Assembly: GCA_036346395.1 (NCBI GenBank)
Contig: CM070604.1
Coordinates: 40,699,662 to 40,763,661 of the forward strand
Direction: 5' to 3'
Source: Hsuehochloa calcarea
Taxonomy: Eukaryota; Streptophyta; Magnoliopsida; Poales; Poaceae
DNA: 64,000 nt
The notes beneath the pieces are model-generated. The model worked only from the letters and a program-made list of their open reading frames with translations. It ran no database searches and had not been told where the DNA came from. This document shows positions 1-11,582 of the stretch, one piece after another. The stretch's first letter is position 1. The number at the start of each line of letters is the position of its first letter. The translations under genes were made by a program, and so were the position numbers.

Positions 1-675
1 TTCGGATATACAAGCCAAACCATCTTACATAATTTGGGAAAAACTCCCCAAACAATAGTACAAGTTATACGCTATACGAAACGAACAACAACTACAGTAC
101 AAAAATGCGGCAATAGTACATACATAAGTGCCCCACGAAACTGTGTTGCGAAATACTACTCCCCACTGGACTCCCCCGCTTCGCTCACGGCTGGGCTATC
201 CGAGGCAAAAACGACACCTCGTTTCTCCCAGAATGCGCGAATCTCCGCGCGTGCCTTGGCAGCCTTACGTTCCCGGAATTGATGAAACTGCTCCATATAC
301 CCATTCGGATTCACAAACTTCCATCACTGCCACTTCACGCCGTGGTGCACAACACCACGGCAGCACAGCTTCAAAGGCCACTTGGACAAAATAGCCCGTT
401 CATATTTTGTACCGCAGGGTGGCACGATCGTTTTTCACATTTTCGCCTTCCGATGGTCATACACCTCGGCGAGCGGCACAACCAAAACTCACCGGTAGAG
501 CCTAGCCAAAGCAATAGGGTAAGCTATGAAAATTACGAGATAGAGCAATAATTGTTTCTTTTCATTCAAAAGTCAAGGGTTACAAAAAAACAACAAACCC
601 CCACACGCTACCGTTCGGCCACGGGCCAAAGTGGGACAAAGAGTTACAACTAAAAAACCTACGCCTCAAAAAGCT
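1..675. other. Interior of gypsy-type element, no clear coding
   Basis: This stretch lies beyond the 3' end of the antisense transposon ORF that starts near 14.0 kb. I see no sustained reading frame or recognisable domain. Composition is mixed and CpG-containing like the flanking element DNA, so it is assigned to the same retrotransposon by position only. Confidence 0.4.
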
Positions 676-2185
676 ACACCTTGTCAGCGGTGGTGGCCCC
701 CCGCTCGCCGTCCCCTTTGGTAGCCCCTACAGTTTTTTCCTTCGCTTTGTGCTCCAAAACCTTGCACAGGGAGCTCATTGCTGCGTCATGCCAGTACGGC
801 ACCCAGAAGGCTTGAAGAAAAGCGTTGCTCACTTTTCGCACCGCACGATTATCCGCAGAAACTACCGATGATTAGGCAACATGCAAGGTGCGCGCGCCGA
901 GGGCATCCACATGCTCACAGCCGGCCTTCTGCAGCGACACGAAGGCCGCGGTCCAAGCCGCCTTCGTGCAATGGTCACCTTACGCCCGCGCGGCAGGTAG
1001 ACAAATCTCACCAGCACACCGGAAGCCGGTCAAGCGTCTAGTCGATTTGAGCAACTATATGTCTCCGGGGCGGGGGAAAAGCTCCGTGACTGTATTGTCC
1101 ATTAGTTCCATTGTATCCCAAGAGACATGACAAACCGTCTCGGAGAATTCTCTCTCTGCCTCAATTTTCGCTTCAAGTTGTCGGCGGGCGCACCGGAGCG
1201 ACTCCACTTCCTCCCGAAACTGGCCTCGCTCAGCCTCTAGCTCGGCGACCCGTGCCTCAAGCCCAACTGTTTTTTCAGCTAGGGCTTCATGCTTGGAGCT
1301 CAGCGACTCATTCCTCGAGTGCTCCGAGTTGATCTGCCCTTAGATCTCCGCATAGCCGCAATCAATACTCTCTTCAAGGGTGCGGGACAACATTAGAGTC
1401 TGCACAAAAAGCGCCCACCATAAAAAAATATTTAAAAAAAAAAAAAAGGAGAAAGGGAAAGGGACATGCCTTGGGGCATTCTCCCCGATCGAGCGCAGCA
1501 TCCCCTGCAGGGACATTCTCTCGAACAGGCGCTCTACTATCGGAGGGGCAGCGAATCGAGCCACCTCCTTGCATACAGTGGCTACGCTGGGGCTCAGCTT
1601 GAAGTCGTTCAGGCACAGCGGCCCGACATCGGCCTTATGCGAAGCCCCGGGAGCAACTGGAACAGCTTGCCCGCAGGACGCCCTCGCACCGGACCGTTCC
1701 ACAGTGCCGCCATTCCGGAGTCGTTCTTCGAACCGCCGGCATCGGCGTTGCCACCAGTGGTTCCTTTATCGCAAGCGGCTATAAAAAAAATATAGACATA
1801 TATATTATGGTCATCCCGACAACAACTCGGGCAGTATTTCAAACAAAACATACCTACGGCGACGGGGGGCACCTCAACTAGTGTGTCAGTTGAACAACAC
1901 ACGTACACGTGCGAGGGCATCCCAACCTACGACTCCTTGAGGGCTAAGCTTGCCACCTTAAAAGAGTTGGTAGCCCACGTCGGAACGCCGGAGGTCACAA
2001 CGGGACGCAATGTTGTTATCACCTGAGGTCCAGAGGAAGACTCCGTTGAGCACACTTGCTCAACCTACTCCACAGGGCGGCGAGCTGCCTTCGGGCCTCG
2101 AAAGGGCGAGTCCACCCTTGCGTATCCTGGCCTACCAAGACCCGAGGGACTACCACATTGAACAGGCACCGCGTCGATGGGCCCT
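676..2185 (-). pseudogene. 3' part of antisense gypsy-transposon ORF (broken)
   Basis: On the minus strand the broken frames read like the C-terminal part of the plant 'putative gypsy type transposon' family (Pfam Transposase_28-like). A coiled-coil-like stretch (1130-1330) is followed by conserved-looking blocks containing ETVCHVSWDTMELMD (about 1090-1150) and AWTAAFVSLQKAGCEHVDAL (about 900-970), and a stop lies near 676. The poly-A/poly-T rich tract at 1426-1447 may belong to an intron. The N-terminal half is found at 13,125-14,035; the two halves are separated by the copia insertion at 2191-13119. Several stops and frame changes make it non-functional. The family's function is unknown. 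Confidence 0.6.
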
Positions 2186-2190
2186 GCAAC
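2186..2190. repeat. Target-site duplication GCAAC (left)
   Basis: GCAAC directly abuts the TG terminus of the left LTR, and the same five bases follow the CA terminus of the right LTR at 13,120-13,124. This is the 5-bp duplication expected from integrase-mediated insertion. Confidence 0.9.
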
Positions 2191-3724
2191 TGTAGGATCA
2201 AGGATAACCGACTAGAGGGGGGTGAATAGGAGGTTTCTAAATTTTCTTGATCAAATTACCGAAATAAGCAAGATATTCTAATCAAAGATATTTAACACAA
2301 TCTATGAGCTACAAAATAGGTGCAATAAGTAAAGACAAGAATCAACCGCACAAGGACAAGGGGGTTTTTCCCGTGGTATCGAAGATTTGTCGATCTTCAC
2401 TAGTCCACGTTGAGGAAGCTTGACCACTCAAGCCGGCTCCACAAATTAAGCCTACCCTCGATCACTTGGTTGTTCTTCCTCCTCTCCGGAGTTGGTGAAC
2501 ACCGACCAATCACAACCGGCAACGGGTCTCTTCACAAGCTTCTTTGAAGAGATCACCGAGCAACCTTCGCCAAGTCGTCTAGGTGCCGACAAGCACCAAG
2601 AGAATAGAACTTGAACTTCACTTGACGACAATCAAGAGCCAATGGATCAACTAAGAATGCAATGTCTTGTTTTTGCTCACTACCTCACAAATGTGTGCAA
2701 AGAGAGTAAATGAGGAGTGAGAGGAGTGCTCAAGGCTCAAATGAATTGAATGAATGCTCAACAACACGCCCTGAGCCGGTGGGGTGTATTTATACCCCAA
2801 CAACCAAATATGACCGTTATCGTAAAATCGTGCAAAAGTCGTGAAATCGGAAGTTCAGCGAGACAAGGTGCGAACTACCGCGACTTCACTCGAGTGCACC
2901 GTAACGGTCATTACAAAGAGCATTAAATGCTCAACTAGCCGTTGATTTAGGTGCGGAACTTCCGCCATAAGGATTTCGGTTCTTCCGACAATCGGAAGAT
3001 CCGCTTACACAATGGAACTACCGCACTCGTGAAAACGGCTAAGTCCCAAAACGGGTGCTCTCGAAAAACCGATCGCGCATAATTGAGCAACCGATTAATC
3101 GGAACTTCCGCCATTTCATTGCGGAACTTCCGCGCTTGAGAATTTGGCTAAGTCCCAAAAGGATGCTCTCTGAAAAATTCAACCGCGCATATTTGGAGCG
3201 GCCGATTAATCGAGCTTCGCCATTTCATCGCGAACTTCCGCACTTGAAAAATCGGCTAAGTCCCGAAAAGGATGCTCTCGGAAAAATTCAACCGCAGCTT
3301 TTGAACATTCGATTAATCGAACTTCCGCTCATATCATCGCGAACTTCCGATTGTGTTCTGGAAAAACTGATTTTCTTTTTAAACCAAACCAAAAGAACAT
3401 GCATGATCCTAAGTTGATCCAAAGGCATAATGAGATGCTTTCAAGCTACTAGACAAGCTCCCCCTTAATAGTACGACATTTATCCTATAATTCGGTCTTC
3501 CTCCATACTCCAAGACCGTAAAATCAAAAGGGGTCCTAGTCTATTTATACCTTGTCTTTGAGATCAACTCCATCTTTTCAACATTCTTTGACATGCAGCT
3601 CCTTGGATTCACTTTGTCATTTTGGGACTATGCCTTGTAAACACTTCAACAAACATGTTAGTCCCATATTCACATAATGTCATTAATTACCAAAATACAA
3701 TTTTTAGGGGCCTAGATGCTTTCA
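2191..3724 (-). repeat. Left (3') LTR of the 10.9-kb copia
   Basis: Begins TGTAGGATCA and ends GATGCTTTCA in plus orientation and is nearly identical to 11,583-13,119. It holds several GGAACTTCC-type palindrome-like motifs between about 2840 and 3350. Differences from the other LTR are mostly one- or two-base indels, often beside CG. Confidence 0.93.
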
Positions 3725-3740
3725 ATCTCCCCCTTTTTGG
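3725..3740 (-). other. Polypurine tract of the copia
   Basis: On the minus strand the sequence CCAAAAAGGGGGAGAT lies immediately upstream of the 3' LTR, the expected position and composition of the plus-strand DNA primer. Confidence 0.85.
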
Positions 3741-4202
3741 TAATTGATGACAACACAATAAAGTTGTGAGAGAAAGTTGGTTTGAAAACAGAAAGCTCCC
3801 CCTTAACATGTGCATATTGAGTGGAAGATAATGTAAAGCACATGTTTGGATTTTCAGGAAATATTGGCGGAGTTTCTGTAGAACATTGTTACTTGGAAGA
3901 GAACAAATGACAATAAAGATAGAGCATTCACATCACATAGTCATTCATCATTTAATCAAAGATCCAAGTACAACAAAAGTATAAAATACCACAAGACATT
4001 ATGATAAGCATCAAGTTGTCATAAGCATCAAGTTCATTACAAGCCATAGTCAAAAAGACACAATATGCTACAATATCATAATAGATAAGACTAGCTCTCT
4101 CTCTCACTAACACACACTCTTCTCTCCCCCTTTGTCATCAAGGGCCAAAAGGGTCACTCCGCAGGAGGATCTTGCGGAGGATCAACTGGAGGAGCAGGAA
4201 GA
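3741..4202. other. Non-coding spacer inside copia
   Basis: AT-rich sequence between the extra ORF and the polypurine tract. I see no frame or structure beyond short A/T runs; it probably forms the 3' untranslated part of the element transcript. Confidence 0.5.
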
Positions 4203-5515
4203 TCAACAGAGGACCTCGTGAGGAGAGCGAAAGCGACGCCGTCCAAAATGAACTGGTGGAGGAAACTGTTCGGCGAATCTGGCTGAAAGCGCGTCAAGGC
4301 TGGCCGAGTAGGCGTCGAGTCTGGAAGAGGTCGCTGCCTCAAACGCATCCAGTCTAGAGGTGGTCACTGCCTGGAAGGTATCCTGGGATGCCTTCATCTC
4401 CAACAAGGTGGCATAAATCTGATCCATAGTGGCTATACCTTGTGGAGGAGCAGCAGCAGCAGCAGGAGGTGCAGCTTCAGGTACTTCTGCTGGAGCACGC
4501 CTAAGATTGGCAGGGATTGGAGGACCTTCTCTTGGTTTATAGGCTTTGTGTGCTGAAGGTAAAGCTCCATTATAATCAGTTTGTTTAATGATCAAAGCCA
4601 TAATGTAAGGTGCAAAGTTTATCCGTTTGACTCGATCATTCTTTGTTCCTGCTATCTCTCTTATGATAACATCCACAACATCAAACTTCCTTCCATGCAT
4701 GATGCATTCCAATATATTCCAAACATGCCCTCTAATTGCATCATAATTCCCGCTCTTTGGTAATATGGTATGGTTAATGATCCTATTTACCAAGCTGGGA
4801 ATAGGAAGAAGTCCTGTGATCTTACCAGGGACAAATCTTTGAGTGGTGTCATAAAATTCATTCCAAGCAGAAAGAGGGAGAACTGTGCCATCATAAATTT
4901 TCTCATATCCGCCGACTCGACATCCAATGCACGCTCAAACCCACGCTTTGAGCAGGAATGTCTCACCGTTCTCGCCATCCAAGTGAGGTAAGAAAATCGG
5001 AGGAATGCATACTGTGGCATAGAATTGACGGATGATCTCATCACTATAGTTGCACTTTATTGCCACAAGGTTGTGAATCCCAGCTCGCTACCGGAAGAGC
5101 CTGTATGTACCCTCATATCTGTCAAGTCCATTGAGGTAGGACCAATTGATGTACTTGTGATCAGCGAATGGTTTGTTTGGTCCATAAAAGAGATCATAAA
5201 CTTGCCTTTGAAATTTGGTATGAAAACGAGGGTCATCACTGCTTCTCGAAGTGAGTATTGATCTTTATCCCTAAGAATAGTGTAGTCGTCACAGAAGTCC
5301 TTTAAGATCAATTTCAATCTCTTCCTGTTCTCCTAGTTCCTCATCGATTCATATTCGATTCTTCTCCGATCCACTTTCTTCTCGATCCCAATTATCGATT
5401 CTTCCTCATTTCTTGAAGAAGATGCGCCAGCATCTGAATAATGCTTTGGGATCGACATCTTCATCCTCGGCATCTTCAAGAACAACAATGGATGAAGTGT
5501 CAAAGATTGAATCAA
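4203..5515 (-). pseudogene. Extra ORF downstream of pol in copia (broken)
   Basis: Four minus-strand frame segments (5515-5333, 5317-5057, 5044-4787, 4793-4203) read as one product of about 430 residues with frame changes. The N-terminal part has a Ser/acidic stretch followed by charged helices; the middle contains blocks such as FYGPNKPFADHKYINWSYLN and RQFYATV; the C-terminal part has an Ala/Pro linker and a helical heptad-like region with repeated SRLDAF/SRLDAY units (about 4230-4400). It resembles the unknown ORF that many large grass copia elements carry in the position called env-like in SIRE. I see no signal peptide or membrane segment, so envelope function is not supported. It is encoded on the same strand as pol. 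Confidence 0.6.
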
Positions 5516-5549
5516 ATGAAAATGGGATTTTCATTTACATCAGACAATC

Positions 5550-6215
5550 GGAAGCTCCGCAAGTTGCACTCCGGAACTACCGCTGGCGGAAGTTCCGCGT
5601 TTTCAACGGCGGAAGTTCCGATTATCCTGAGCCGATTTTAGGTCAATAGGAATTTTGGATTTTTCAGTATTTGGATGGATTGAATCCATGGATTCGATGC
5701 ATATACATCATATGATACTTGAATAAACCTATTTTCCCAAGAATCAACCACGATTTCAACAACATTTGATTTTTCCCAAAATTGACCTAGGGTTCATAAG
5801 GATGCAAATCCAAGAAGGGAATTGGAAATACCTTAAGAGAGAGAGAGATTGAACCCTTGGGAAGCAGTTGATTGGACGAGATTGAAGAAAAAAACGAGGA
5901 AGGATCACTGGTTTCGGTGGAGAAAGAAAGAGAGAAGAGGAGAGCTCGGGACGAGGGCGCCAGCGGTGGAGAGAGTTAAGGAAACGGAGCGACCGCAGGC
6001 AATAAATGTTTCTCAACTACCGGAAAGCGGAAGTTCCGCAGAACAACAGCGGAAGTTCCGATAGCGGAAGTTCCGCGCCTGAAGGGCCGGAAGTTCCGAT
6101 TATCCTGACGCCGAAAGAGCCGAAAACGGAAGTTCCGCAACACAACAATGAAGTTCCAAGATCGGAAGTTCCGCTACCGAAGGCCGGAAGTTCCGATTAT
6201 CCTGACACTTTAGGG
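5550..6215. repeat. Array of CGGAAGTTCCG motifs in copia interior
   Basis: Nine exact CGGAAGTTCCG copies plus several one-base variants occur in two clusters (5575-5630 and 6020-6205), between the pol stop and the extra ORF. All nine exact copies have the GGAAGTTCC core on the plus strand. The LTRs of the same element carry the opposite core GGAACTTCC on the plus strand. Confidence 0.85.
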
Positions 6216-6426
6216 AAGAGGAAGTTGAATTTGAAGATTTTGCAAATAATCCTTAGTTTTTGCACTCAACCAAGTATCATTCAGGATTATTATGCAATAA
6301 AAAGACTAATGTCTATATGACAAAGTAATTTTTACTAAAATATCACATTTTGAGCGAAAATTTGAGTAAAAGTATCTTAAAATAGACAAAAATGCAACTA
6401 AGACCCAAAGTGCATGTGACAAGAGT

Positions 6427-8156
6427 TCAAGCGACATTTGAATAGTCAATGACATTCAACTCATTCCTCAATAGGCAGAAGCGGCCTTCATCTAAAGGTT
6501 TGGTAAAGATATCTGCTAATTGATTTTCCGTGCAAATGTGGCTAATTTCAATATCTCCCTTGCACACATGATCTCTAAGGAAATGATGATGGATATCTAT
6601 ATGCTTGGTTCTTGAGTGTTGGACAGGGTTGTTGGCTATTTTCACTGCACTATCATTATCACACAAAAGAGGCATTTTGTCAAATGTTATTCCATAGTCC
6701 ATCAAAGTTTGCCTCATCCAAAGCAATTGTGCACAACAACTACCTGCAGAAACATATTCGGCTTCGGCGGTGGAAAGGGCAACAGAGTTTTGTTTCTTGG
6801 AAGACCAAGACACTAAGGATCTACCTAAAAAATGACAACTCCCTGAGGTGCTTTTTCTATCCACTTTACAACCCGCATAATCCGAATCCGAATATCCAAT
6901 CAGATCAAATTTAGCACCTTTTGGATACCAAAGGCCAACACTTGAGGAATGCTTTAAATATCTTAATATTCTTTTGACGGCCATTAAATGACAATCTTTT
7001 GGAGCCGATTGAAAACGTGCACACATGCAAACGCTAAACATAATATCGGGCCTAGATGCGGTAAGATAAAGCAAACTACCAATCATAGACCTATAAAGTT
7101 TCAAATCAACAGATTTACCTCCTTCGTTTAGATCAAGATGTCCATTTGTAGCCATGGGAGTCTTGATGGGCTTTGCGTCATCCATGCCAAATCTTTTGAG
7201 TAAATCCTTTACATACTTGGATTGACTTATGAAGACCCCATCATTGAGTTGTTTGATTTGAAGTCCAAGAAAGAAACTGAGTTCTCCTATCATTGACATC
7301 TCAAACTCCCTAGACATCATATCACCAAACTCTTTGCAAAAATCTTGATTAGTAGAACCAAAAATTATATCATCAACATAAATTTGACAAACAAAGAAAT
7401 CACCATCAATAATTTTGGTAAACAAGGTTGTATCAACCTTCCGATTTTGAATCCCTTAGAGAGTAGAAAATCTCGAAGGCGCTCATACCATGCTCTAGGA
7501 GCTTGTTTTAAACCGTATAGCGCTTTTGAGAGTTTATACACATGATTAGGATTTTTGGGATCTTCAAAACCCGGAGGTTGTTCAACAAAAACAAGTTCAG
7601 ATATTTTGCCATTCAAGAAAGCACTTTTAACATCCATTTGAAATAATTTAATATCAAAGCATGAAGCAAAAGCAAGTAAAATGCGAATAGACTCAAGTCT
7701 TGCTACGGGTGCAAATGTTTCATCATAATCTAAACCCTCAACTTGAGTATATCCTTGAGCAACTAACCTTGCCTTGTTTCTTACCACAACTCCATTTTCA
7801 TCTTGTTTATTCCGAAAGACCCATTTTGTGCCAATAACATTATGCTCCTTGGGTCTTTCCACCATTGTCCAAACATCATTTCGGGCGAAGTTATTTAGCT
7901 CCTCATGCATAGCATTCACCCAATCCGGATCTTCTAGTGCTTCATCTATACGCTTTGGTTCCAAAGAGGAAACAAAAGAGTAATGTTCACAAAAGGAAGC
8001 AATACGAGAGCGAGTTTGGACACCTTTGCTTACTTCACCCAATATTTGGTCTATTGGGTGGTCTTTGGCTATTGCGTTGTGGATCCTTTGAGGTAGATTA
8101 AATGATTGATCACCTTCCTTGACATCTTCTTGATTTTGATTTATTTCATTTGTCAC
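6427..8156 (-). pseudogene. Copia reverse transcriptase and RNase H (frameshifted)
   Basis: Two minus-strand frames, 8156-7365 and 7425-6427, together give a copia RT-RNase H. The first has the RT entry WVNAMHEEL, GTKWVFRNK, RLVAQGYTQ and LFQMDVKSAFLNG; the second has the catalytic YVDD (IYVDDIIFGS), then RYLKHSSSVGLWY, the RNase H block GYSDSDYAGC, STAEAEYVSA and the end block TKHIDIHHHFLRDH...LADIFTKPL. A one-base frame change near 7,400-7,430 and a stop with a frame change at the integrase junction (about 8,156) break the polyprotein. It would copy element RNA into DNA in cytoplasmic particles. Confidence 0.93.
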
Positions 8157-8157
8157 T

Positions 8158-9600
8158 AAGAGGTAGGTGGCTCAACTCTCATGGATGATGATGGTTCACT
8201 TTGATCTTCTTTTGGCTTAATATCCCCAATTTGCATGTTCTTCATTGCTTCCATAAGAGCTCCATTACCTACATCATCAAAATCCTCTTGCTCTTCTTGA
8301 GAGCCGTTAGTTTCATCAAATTGTACATCGTGTCTTTCTTCAACAATACCACTAGTTTTGTTAAAGACACGATATGCTTTGCTATTTGAGGAATAACCAA
8401 GTAGAAAACCGACATCACACCGACTAGCAAATTTAGAAAGTCGAACACCCTTTCTTAAGATATAGCATTTGCACCCAAATACTCTAAAGTAAGAAATGTT
8501 CGGTTTTCTTCCAACAAGGAGTTCATAGGAAGTCTTTTTCAAAAGTCTATGCAAATAAAGACGGTTTATGGCATGACAAGCGGTATTAATGGCTTCCGCC
8601 CAGAAGCGATCGGAAGTATTATACTCATCAAGCATTGTCCTAGCCATTTCTATTAATGTACGATTTTTCCTTTCTACTACTCCATTTTGCTCCGGAGTGT
8701 AGGTAGTGGAAAACTCATGCTTTATTCCAAGTTCATCACAATAATCTTCAATATTCGTGTTTTTGAACTCGGAACCATTATCACTACGGATTTTCTTTAT
8801 TATAAAATCAAATTCATTTTGAGCCCTTTTTGCAAAACTTTTAAAAATCTTGGGGGCTTCACCTTTGTCATATAAGAAGAATACCCATGTATATCTAGAG
8901 TAATCATCTACAATGACTAAACAATAGCTATTGCCCCCAATGCTCTTATAGGTTGTTGGCCCAAACAAATCCATATGTAAGAGCTCCAATGGCCTAGAAG
9001 TTGACATGATACTTTTGGAAGGATGAGAGTTAGCAACTTGCTTTCCGGCTTGGCAAGCACTACACAATCTATTTTTCTCAAACTTCACATCCTTCAAGCC
9101 AACCACTAAGTCATGTTTAAAAAGCTTTTTAAGTTGAATCATTCCCACATGACCTAGTCTTCTATGCCATAACCAACCCATTGAAGTTTTTGCAATCAAA
9201 CAAGTTTTCAAACACGATTCATTTGAGGAGAAATCAACCAAATAAAGATTTCCAAATCTAAAACCTTTAAAAATCATTTCTTTTTCTTTTTCTTTAAAAA
9301 TAGTAACCTCCTTTTTAGAGAAAGAGCAAGTTAATCCAAGATCACATAATTGAGCAACGGAGAGCAAATTGAAATTCAATGTTTCTACTAAAGATACATT
9401 TGAAATGGAAAGGTCATTTGAGATAGCAATTTTACCTAGACCAATTACCTTTCCTTTGCTATTGTCACCAAATGTGATCTTTTCATTTCCGCTCCCATTC
9501 TCAAATGAGGTGAACATTTTCCTGCCTCCTGGTCATGTGTTGAGTGCATCCACTATCAAGCACCCAATGCCTTCCACCGGTCTTATAGTTCACCTACAAA
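8158..9600 (-). pseudogene. Copia protease remnant and integrase
   Basis: The minus strand near 9,545 encodes the aspartic protease motif HWVLDSGCTQHMT, then shifts frame near 9,517. The following 453-residue frame has the GAG-pre-integrase block with zinc-binding HRRLGHVG and CSACQAGK, and the integrase core with the three acidic positions in MDLFGP, RSDNGSEF and PEQNGVVERKNRT. A copia integrase C-terminal block follows (YFRVFGCKCYI, GFLLGYS). It ends with an acidic linker. Apart from the protease frame change the integrase is uninterrupted and all catalytic residues are visible. Confidence 0.92.
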
Positions 9601-9605
9601 CGAGA

Positions 9606-11432
9606 TCAAGTTCTTTTAGGTACCCATATTTGTTTGGGTCCTTGGAGGTTAGTTATCAAGGATTTGGGCACCCAAATAACATTCTTCTTAACACCTAAAA
9701 TTGAGGTGCCAACAAACCTAGCAAACACTTTTCCATCTTTGGCCTTTTTGAGCATATAACAAGAATCAAACAAGCCAATTGATGAAACCTTACCAATAGG
9801 ACACTTTTGTTGAACATGTCCTATTTCCCGGCATTTTTGGCAAAACTTGCCATTTTGATTAACAAACCTCACGGGCTTGTTTACCGGTTTCTTACCTTTC
9901 TTGGGCACGTACCCAAGTCCTTCCTTATTGAATGAGCACCTTTGCTCACTCAAAAAGCTTGTCAAGGGTAGCTTTACCCTTGAAACACCTTTCCAAGCTC
10001 TTACTTAGCTTGGTGACTTGCTCCTTTAGCTCACTATTTTCTACAAATAGCTTATCACAAGATTTAGCATTTTCAATTCTAGAGTCAACACTTGAGCTAC
10101 ATGGTATAGCAAGCAAATCATCGCAAGAGGTGGATATGCTAGTTCTAGCAATGTTTACACTAGGCATTTTTTCTTGAATATCGCAAGCAATACCAATGCT
10201 AGTGTAAGACTTATCTTGGACAAGCAAATCATGAGCATCTTTCAATTCATCATAAGAGTTTTTTAAAGATATATGCTCTTTCTTTAAGACTCTAAATTTA
10301 GCTTTTTCCTTTCCAAGATATTCATTTAGTTCTTCAAGCATATCCATAAGCTCATCATAGGAGGGTTCTTCACTATCAAGAGATTTTACCTTTTCTCCTT
10401 TTGCCATGAGGCAAGTGGGAGTAGAAAATAGCGATGGAGCCTCCTTGATAGCAATACCAACAAGTCCTCTCTTCTTGGAGGACCCCTCAATATCGGAGTC
10501 AGAGTCGGAATCCGAAAACTCCTTGTCGGAGTCCCATTCTCCGATATGTGCTTCATTCTTGCCATCCTTGTGAAGCTTCTTGAAAAGCTTCTTCTTACCA
10601 TTGAATTCCTTCTTCTTTGATGACTTACCCTTGTCATCCTTCTTGGTTGGGCAATGAGAGGCAATGTGCCCCTTCTCATCACACTCATAGCAACGAATGT
10701 TGCTATAGCGCTTCTTCTCATTGGATGATTGCCCTTTGGCAATCTTATCGAAATTAAAGCTTCTATGAGGCCGTCTCCTCATGAACTTTTTCATTCTTCT
10801 CACAAGGAGACCAAATTCCTCCTCGGAGTCCTCATCCTCATCTTCTTCATCACTTGATTCCGCTTTTGCCTTAAAAGCGGTAACTTTCTTCCTTGAAGAA
10901 GTTGACTCAATGAGCTCTTCCTTGTCCTTTTTGTAAAGCTCATTAGTGATTAGGTTTCCCAAAGCCCGGTTGGTGTCATCCTTGGCAACTCGGGAGAGTT
11001 GAGAAATAATGTCACCAACACTTCGACTTGTCGGGAAGAGCCCTAAGCATCTTGCGCACTACATCAATATCAAGCAAATTAGTACTAAGACCCTTGAGCT
11101 CATTTACAATGTTGTTGAGTCTAGAGTACATTTCGGTGATACTCTCTTGAGGCAACATTGTAAATGTCTCATATTTGATCCTAAGCCTATGCAATTTGGC
11201 TTCTTTAACCGTGGATGTGCCCTCATGAATTTCAGAGAGCGTGGTCCATATCTCGTGAGCAGCTTCAAGGTTGCTCACGCGATTGAACTCATCCGCTTTA
11301 AAGCTCCAAAGAGAGCATTCATTGCTTGAGCATTGAGGTGAGAATTTCGCCTGCCTTGATCCGTGGTGTGTGTGGGATCAAGTGGCATAACGAAACCTTC
11401 ACTTACAATTCTCCATACGCTTGGGCTCATGG
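9606..11432 (-). pseudogene. Copia gag with two zinc knuckles (broken)
   Basis: The minus strand starts with MSPSVWRIVSEGF (near 11,430), then a UBN2-type gag domain (EAAHEIWTTLSEIHEG, ESITEMYSRLNNIVNELK; 11,278-11,012). A long acidic/basic region follows with the knuckle CYECDEKGHIASHC (near 10,685), a coiled-coil region, and a second CX2CX4HX4C knuckle CQKCREIGHVQQKC (near 9,835). Frame changes near 11,300, 11,020 and 9,950 and a stop near 9,606 separate the pieces. Gag would package element RNA into virus-like particles. Confidence 0.88.
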
Positions 11433-11568
11433 CCTTTAAATAGATTGACATTCTAATTTTCCAATAAGAATAATTTGATCCACAAATAGAGGAGCCTTGC
11501 CTATAGACATTCCTCGCTAGCCATCCTTTTCTCTCCTAGACGGTTAAGTCTAAAATTAGAGAGACCAA

Positions 11569-11580
11569 GCTCTGATACCA
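11569..11580 (-). other. Copia primer binding site (initiator Met tRNA)
   Basis: On the minus strand TGGTATCAGAGC lies two bases inside the 5' LTR end, the usual plant copia site complementary to the 3' end of initiator methionine tRNA. Confidence 0.93.
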
Positions 11581-11582
11581 CT

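Noticed and set aside
4203..5515. Envelope protein of a virus-like element
   Set aside because: No signal peptide, membrane segment or cleavage site is visible; only the position suggests env.
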